In this document: piece by piece, positions 1 through 4,182 of the stretch
How the letters are laid out: each line of letters starts with the position of its first letter
Position numbering within the stretch: the stretch's first letter is position 1
Assembly: GCA_903927685.1 (NCBI GenBank)
Contig: CAIYOB010000231.1
Span: forward strand, 1-8,723
Direction of reading: 5' to 3'
From: an uncultured Planctomycetaceae bacterium
GTDB lineage: Bacteria; Planctomycetota; Planctomycetia; Pirellulales; Pirellulaceae
Length of the DNA stretch: 8,723 nt
The notes under the pieces: generated by a model
The model's database searches: none
What the model was told of the DNA's origin: nothing
The model's input: only the letters and a program-made list of their open reading frames with translations
Position numbers and translations under genes: made by a program

Positions 1-240
1 ATCGCCGGTTCCGGCTGGCAGCGGGACGGGCGGATCTATGACGAGTTGGAGCCGTTCCTGGACGCCTACCGTGGGCGAGCGGCCGACCACCAGCGGCGTG
101 GAATCTTCGATCCGGCGTTGGCCGAGTTTCGCTGGCTGCTGGAAGAGTTCCGCGTCTCGTTGTTCGCCCAAGAGTTGGGGACGGCCGTTCCCGTGTCGGC
201 CAAGCGGCTGGAGAAACACTGGGCGAATGTGATGATCTGA
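1..240 (+). CDS. hrpA: ATP-dependent RNA helicase HrpA-type, C-terminal fragment (5' end outside window)
   Basis: Only the last 79 codons are present; the reading frame is open from base 1 to the TGA at 238-240. The visible tail contains the stretch FRWLLEEFRVSLFAQELGT followed by PVSAKRLEKHW. This matches the end of the C-terminal domain (DUF3418) of HrpA, a DEAH-box RNA helicase, where an 'E-x-R-W-hydrophobic-EE-x-RVSLFAQELGT' block lies near the C-terminus. In the family, HrpA-type helicases are cytoplasmic and act on structured RNA and stalled ribosomes. The helicase core with its Walker and DEAH motifs would lie to the left of the window and cannot be checked. The gene is unrelated to the sugar genes that follow and appears to end its own transcription unit, with a hairpin a few bases after the stop. 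The family call is strong; the gene's completeness is unknown. Confidence 0.88.
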   Translation: MAGSGWQRDGRIYDELEPFLDAYRGRAADHQRRGIFDPALAEFRWLLEEFRVSLFAQELGTAVPVSAKRLEKHWANVMI

Positions 241-248
241 GGATCATT

Positions 249-276
249 GGAACCTCCCTGTGACTGCGGAGGTTCC
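249..276 (+). terminator. Perfect 9-bp inverted repeat after the helicase gene, possible terminator hairpin
   Basis: GGAACCTCC at 249-257 and GGAGGTTCC at 268-276 are exact reverse complements separated by a 10-base loop. The hairpin starts 9 bases after the helicase stop codon and ends 69 bases before the next start, where a transcription terminator would be expected. The bases after it (GAAAGAACG) are not T-rich, so it lacks the U-tract of a classical intrinsic terminator. It could instead protect an RNA 3' end or act with Rho. Confidence 0.45.
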
Positions 277-345
277 GAAAGAACGACGCTCTTGGCAACC
301 CCAACATTTAGATTGGACGACGCACTAGGCTAACGGAGAAACCCC

Positions 346-2127
346 ATGACCAGCACCTGGATCGCCTTGTTTTTCGGCCTCATCGCCGGCGCGCAGGCTC
401 AGGCTCAAAACCAAGATCAGGATCCGCCCGCCAGCGCCGTTCCCGGCGTCTCCTGGCCGGCGGTGGATGCGTTGGGGCGGACCCTGCCCACGCCCGACCA
501 GGCCGGCCCGCCGCGTGCCGATCGGTTTGTCGGGATCTTCTATTTCCTGTGGCTCAACGAACGCCACAATCGCAGCCCGAACTGGGAGGGGCCGTACGAT
601 GTCTCGCGAATCCTGCAAGCGGACCCCGCGGCGATTCACAAACCGGACTCACCGCTGTGGGGCCCGATCGGCACCTCGCACTACTGGGGCCAACCGCTGT
701 ACGGCTATTATCTGACGACCGACCCGTGGGTGCTCCGCCGTCACGCCAACCTGCTGGCTGACGCCGGCATCGATACGTTGATCTTCGACACCACCAACGC
801 CGTGACTTATCCCGAACAGTACCTCGCTCTGTGCGAGGTCCTCGAACAGATTCGCCGCGAGGGCGGCCGCACGCCGCAGTTCGCGTTCATGGTGAACACC
901 AAGGCGGGCGAGACCGCGCGACGGATCTATAAAGACCTGTATCAACCGGGCCTGCATGCCGACCTCTGGTTCCGCTGGCGCGGCAAGCCGCTGCTGATTT
1001 GCGATCCGGAGCAGGCGGACGGCGAGTTGAAGGACTTCTTCACGCTCCGTCGCGCGCACTGGCCGTTCGAGATTGTCAACACGGCCCACGCGTGGCACTG
1101 GGAAGCGGCTTATCCGCAGGTGTACGGCTATACGGACGACCCCCAGCGTCCCGAGCAGGTGAATGTGTCGGTGGCGCAGAACCTGAGGATCTCCGACGGC
1201 TTGCCGACGAACATGAGCGCGGGCAACGCCCGCGGCCGCAGCTTCCACGGCGGCCGCCAGGACCCCGCGCCCGATGCGATCCGGCACGGCCACAACTTTG
1301 CCGAACAATGGGAACGCGCCCACCAGTTGGCGCCACCGTTCGTGATGGTCACCGGCTGGAACGAGTGGATTGCCGGGCGTTGGGGCCAGCCCCACGGGCC
1401 GATCACGTTTGTGGACCAGTTCACGGACGAGTACAGCCGCGATATCGAGCCGATGTCAGGCGGCCACCAGGACAACTACTACTGGCAAATGCTGGCCCAG
1501 GTCCGCCGCTACAAGGGCGTCCCGCCACTGCCGCAGGGATCAGCGCCGGCCACCATTGGGCTGGACGGTGACTTCGGCCAGTGGAGCGAGGTCGGCCCCG
1601 AGTTCACCGATCACATCAACGAGACGCTCCCACGGGACTGGGCCGGCGCCGGCGGATTGCACTACCGGAACGACACCGGACGCAACGATCTGGCGGCCTG
1701 CAAAGTGGCTCGGGATTCGCGGAACGTGTACTTCTACGTCCGCGCCCGCCAGGGGCTCAGTCCCCACACGGACCGCCACTGGATGTGGCTGCTGATTGAC
1801 GCCGACAGTGACTCGTCCACCGGTTGGCAGGGCTTTGACTTCATCGTCAACCGGCGCGTGCCGAGCGCCACGAGCACGTGGCTCGAGCGGAACGGAGGCG
1901 GCTGGAGTTGGCAGGAGGCTGCCCTGGTGTCGTACCGCGTCGAGGGCTGTGAGTTGCACATCGCCGTGCCCCGCGCGGCCCTGGGCCTGGCGGATAACGC
2001 CGAGCGACTGGCCATTCAGTTCAAGTGGGCCGACAACCTGCAGACGCCCGGCGACGTCATGGATTTCTATCTCAGCGGCGACGTCGCTCCCGAGGGTCGC
2101 TTCATGTATCGTTATTCGGCGGACTAA
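346..2127 (+). CDS. Secreted glycoside-hydrolase-like protein: GH71/GH99/WbsX-like barrel plus C-terminal CBM9-like domain
   Basis: This is a 593-residue protein. The ATG is preceded by GGAG at 335-338, and an in-frame TAA at 331-333 rules out a longer start. Residues 1-20 form a hydrophobic leader ending in AQA, consistent with Sec export, although it has no basic residue before the hydrophobic core. Residues about 60-390 look like a TIM-barrel of the GH71/GH99/WbsX kind: GIFYFLWL near 63, HYWGQP near 112, GIDTLIFDTTN at 141-151 (Asp148), and the hallmark TGWNEW at 336-341 (Glu340). Residues about 403-593 begin IGLDGDFGQWSEV and resemble family-9-like carbohydrate-binding (DOMON-type) domains. 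Family knowledge suggests cleavage or binding of an alpha-linked polysaccharide outside the cytoplasm; the substrate cannot be read from sequence. WbsX homologues are annotated as glycosyltransferase-like, so catalysis is not certain. The 3' end overlaps the opposing lipoprotein gene by 26 bp. Confidence 0.72.
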   Translation: MTSTWIALFFGLIAGAQAQAQNQDQDPPASAVPGVSWPAVDALGRTLPTPDQAGPPRADRFVGIFYFLWLNERHNRSPNWEGPYDVSRILQADPAAIHKPDSPLWGPIGTSHYWGQPLYGYYLTTDPWVLRRHANLLADAGIDTLIFDTTNAVTYPEQYLALCEVLEQIRREGGRTPQFAFMVNTKAGETARRIYKDLYQPGLHADLWFRWRGKPLLICDPEQADGELKDFFTLRRAHWPFEIVNTAHAWHWEAAYPQVYGYTDDPQRPEQVNVSVAQNLRISDGLPTNMSAGNARGRSFHGGRQDPAPDAIRHGHNFAEQWERAHQLAPPFVMVTGWNEWIAGRWGQPHGPITFVDQFTDEYSRDIEPMSGGHQDNYYWQMLAQVRRYKGVPPLPQGSAPATIGLDGDFGQWSEVGPEFTDHINETLPRDWAGAGGLHYRNDTGRNDLAACKVARDSRNVYFYVRARQGLSPHTDRHWMWLLIDADSDSSTGWQGFDFIVNRRVPSATSTWLERNGGGWSWQEAALVSYRVEGCELHIAVPRAALGLADNAERLAIQFKWADNLQTPGDVMDFYLSGDVAPEGRFMYRYSAD

Positions 2128-2512
2128 CTTCCGAGCTGCCCTTGCCGAGGTCCTCCGCCATGCGCGACGCCACGGTCACGCGGCGTTGCCCGCCGCTCGT
2201 ACCGACAAACTGTACGCGGTCGGCCGACAAGAATTTGACATCCAGTTCCATTCGCAAGGGATTTCCGTTGCCGCCGTTGATTTCCGTCATGTCGGCGACA
2301 AGCTTGGCCGGATCGGTGGAATCGTCGTAGTACCACCGGCCGGAATACCTGGTTCTGGACGAGGTCAGGTAGTACACGACGCCGTCCCGGCGAAAGTAGA
2401 AGTTCGAGCGGCCCATGTCCCAGCGGCCCACGATCGTGCGGTTCTCATTGCACCCGCCGGCCGCGACGGCCATCGCCAGCAACAACCAAGAAACCGTACG
2501 TCTGATATGCAT
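2102..2512 (-). CDS. Small predicted lipoprotein, unknown function, lipocalin-like beta pattern
   Basis: This is a 136-residue protein. I chose the ATG at 2512 because AGGGAG lies 7 bases upstream and because a typical lipoprotein leader begins exactly there (MHIRR, then a hydrophobic core, then AGGC). A longer frame up to 2605 exists but would bury this leader. Cys21 is the likely lipidation site; the -3 residue is Ala rather than the usual Leu, so the lipobox is slightly atypical. The mature part has alternating hydrophobic and aromatic strands (IVGRWDMG, NFYFRRDGVVYYL, RYSGRWYYDD, LRMELDVKFL, DRVQFVG). This resembles small 'G-x-W ... F-x-DG' beta-barrel (lipocalin-like) proteins, though I cannot name a family. 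The C-terminal 20 residues are polar and probably unstructured. It would sit in the periplasm, anchored to a membrane. It is transcribed away from the aminotransferase and runs 26 bp into the end of the convergent glycosidase-like gene. Confidence 0.72.
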   Translation of the reverse strand: MHIRRTVSWLLLAMAVAAGGCNENRTIVGRWDMGRSNFYFRRDGVVYYLTSSRTRYSGRWYYDDSTDPAKLVADMTEINGGNGNPLRMELDVKFLSADRVQFVGTSGGQRRVTVASRMAEDLGKGSSEVSPPNNDT

Positions 2513-2819
2513 TGCACTGCTCCCTAAGTGTATCCGCCGGCCGCGTACCGGTCGTTGTCGTTCGGAATCGATACCACATGCAGCGAATCGCGTGCCCGAA
2601 ACCAAGCGGACATGACTGGCCGTGGTTTCCGGAGTGGTGAATCGATGACTCGCCGTACTACTGGCTCAACAAGATTGTGTTTTCCAGCAGCGACGCCGAG
2701 CCCGATTCGCCGATGCCAGCCGCTTGCCGTGCAAGGAGGAGCTTTCACCTGATTGCCAAACTCCGGGACGTCCGCTCTACTGAACTCTTGGCCCAAAGGT
2801 ACGAGGAGAAAACACCGCC
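2513..2819. other. Divergent intergenic spacer between the small lipoprotein and the aminotransferase
   Basis: These 307 bases separate two genes transcribed away from each other, so promoters for both should lie here. I could not identify convincing -35/-10 pairs. Ribosome binding sites are present at both ends: AGGGAG for the lipoprotein, and GAGGAG at 2803-2808, 11 bases before the aminotransferase ATG. I see no tRNA, long repeat or strong hairpin. Short frames on both strands have no recognisable domain. One of them (2641-2823, +) has coding-like base use in its first part and is listed separately as a possible relic. Confidence 0.5.
2520..2525 (-). promoter_or_regulatory. Ribosome binding site that sets the start of the small lipoprotein
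   Basis: Read on the minus strand this is AGGGAG, 7 bases before the ATG at 2512. It is a near-consensus Shine-Dalgarno sequence and supports the short 136-residue form over the longer open frame. Confidence 0.65.
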
Positions 2820-2823
2820 ATGA
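2641..2823 (+). pseudogene. Possible decayed gene tail upstream of the aminotransferase
   Basis: The forward frame after the TGA at 2638-2640 is open to a TGA at 2821-2823, which overlaps the aminotransferase start as ATGA. Its first part reads DDSPYYWLNKIVFSSSDAEP and mostly uses G/C-ending codons like the neighbouring genes; the second part does not. The same frame is also open before the TGA, from 2506, and reads GHDWPWFPEW just ahead of it. This looks like the remains of a coding region broken by a stop codon. No good start with a ribosome binding site is visible and I recognise no family. It may equally be chance, since stop-free frames are common at this GC content. Confidence 0.22.
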
Positions 2824-4172
2824 AGAAAAAACTCACCCGACGTGTTTTTGTGCAAACCGCAGCGGCAGGTTCCGCCGCACTGGCTTGGCTGGGCGCCGGC
2901 CGAGCCCCGCGTGTGCTGTCCGCCGAGGCGGATAAGCCGGCGGTGCTGGGAGGTGTCCCCGTCCACCAAGGCGGCTGGCCCAAGTGGCCGGACTGGCGCG
3001 AATCCTGGGAGCCGGAGATCCTCAAGGTCCTGCGCAGCGGCGTCTGGTCCCGGGCCAGCGGCGGCAGGCAGGTACCGGACTTCGAGGCGGCCTACGCCCA
3101 GTTGTTGGGTGCCAAGCGGTGTCTGGCCACGGCCAGCGGCACGACCGCGCTGATCACTGCGATGTACGTCGCGGGTGTGGATGCGGGGGACGAGGTGATC
3201 GTCTCGCCCTATACCTTCATTGCGACCTACAACACGATCCTGATGCACAAGGCACTGCCTGTCTTTGCCGACACGGATCCGGCCACACTGACGCTGGACC
3301 CCGCCTCGATCGAAAGCCGGATCACCGCCCGGACGCGAGCCATCGTGCCGGTCCACATTTACGGCCTGCCGTGCGATATGGACCCGATCAATGCGATCGC
3401 GAAAAAGCACCAGCTGGCGGTGGTCGAGGATGCCTGTCAGGCTTGGCTGGCCGAATACAAGGGCCGCAAGTGCGGAACGCTGGGCGATCTGGGCTGCTTC
3501 AGCTTCCAGAACTCGAAGCACATCCCGTCCGGCGAAGGCGGCGCCATTACCAGCGACCACGAGGACCTGGTGGATCGCTGCCAGGCTTTCCACAACTGCG
3601 GCCGCGCCACGGGGACTTTCCAGGGCAGCGGCTGCTTCACCCGCGGCAGCAATTTCAGGATGCAGCATTTCCAAGCGGCGATGCTGCTGCAGCAACTGGA
3701 TAAACTGGTCACCGAAACGGCGCGGCGCCGCGAGAACGCCGACTACCTGAACGCCGGCTTGAAGGAGATCCCGGGCATACAGCCGGTGCGTTTGCCGGAA
3801 GGCAGCCGCCCCGTCTGGCACCTATTCGCCTTTCGCTACGATCCGCAGCAATTCCACGGCTTGTCCCGAGACAAGTTCTCCCGGGCGATGGGCGCCGAAG
3901 GCATCCCGTGCGGAGGCGGCTACCACGAGCAGTACCACGACGGGCTGCTGGATGAAGCGATCGCGTCACGCGGCTTCCAACGGCTGTTCCCCGCCCAGCG
4001 GCTGAAGGCGTACCGCGACAGTTTCCAGGAACTGAAAGGAAACAAGCTGGTCTGCGAAACGACGGTCGGCATGTCGCAGAACCTGCTGCTGGCCGAACGC
4101 AGCGACATGGACCACATCCTGGCCGCGATCCGCAAGATCCAGGCCCACAGCGCCGACTTGGCGAAATCCTGA
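2820..4172 (+). CDS. DegT/DnrJ/EryC1/StrS-family PLP aminotransferase with a twin-arginine (Tat) signal
   Basis: This is a 450-residue protein; the ATG is preceded by GAGGAG 11 bases upstream. The N-terminus has a Tat-type leader: basic MKKKLTRRVFVQ with Arg7-Arg8, then an Ala/Gly-rich hydrophobic stretch to about residue 34. The rest is a complete fold-type I aminotransferase of the sugar-aminotransferase family: ASGTTAL at 105-111 (cofactor phosphate region), SPYTFIAT at 129-136, VVEDACQAW at 201-209 with Asp204 expected to pair with the pyridine nitrogen, and FSFQNSKHIPSGEGGAI at 227-243 with Lys233 as the PLP Schiff-base lysine. It is about 50-80 residues longer than typical cytosolic members, partly because of the leader. 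Relatives transfer an amino group from glutamate or glutamine to keto-sugars, usually nucleotide-linked, in the cytoplasm. An exported form has an unclear substrate. It converges on the rhamnosidase gene with a 10-bp gap. Confidence 0.9.
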   Translation: MKKKLTRRVFVQTAAAGSAALAWLGAGRAPRVLSAEADKPAVLGGVPVHQGGWPKWPDWRESWEPEILKVLRSGVWSRASGGRQVPDFEAAYAQLLGAKRCLATASGTTALITAMYVAGVDAGDEVIVSPYTFIATYNTILMHKALPVFADTDPATLTLDPASIESRITARTRAIVPVHIYGLPCDMDPINAIAKKHQLAVVEDACQAWLAEYKGRKCGTLGDLGCFSFQNSKHIPSGEGGAITSDHEDLVDRCQAFHNCGRATGTFQGSGCFTRGSNFRMQHFQAAMLLQQLDKLVTETARRRENADYLNAGLKEIPGIQPVRLPEGSRPVWHLFAFRYDPQQFHGLSRDKFSRAMGAEGIPCGGGYHEQYHDGLLDEAIASRGFQRLFPAQRLKAYRDSFQELKGNKLVCETTVGMSQNLLLAERSDMDHILAAIRKIQAHSADLAKS

Positions 4173-4182
4173 ATTCACGGGT

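Noticed and set aside
292..314. Possible promoter (TTGGCA at 292-297 and TAGATT at 309-314) before the barrel-CBM9 gene
   Set aside because: The spacing of 11 bases is too short for a sigma-70 promoter and the second element is a poor match.
649..1395. Long minus-strand open frame (248 codons) inside the barrel-CBM9 gene
   Set aside because: It is fully antisense to a gene with clear domains, has no family motif, and long antisense frames are expected at this GC content.
2524..2796. Minus-strand 90-codon open frame in the divergent spacer
   Set aside because: No ribosome binding site, domain or coding-like base use is apparent, and it lies upstream of the well-supported lipoprotein start.
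2745..3821. Minus-strand open frame of 358 codons opposite the aminotransferase
   Set aside because: The plus-strand frame carries complete catalytic motifs; the opposite frame is His/Arg/Gly-rich with no domain and is a codon-bias shadow.
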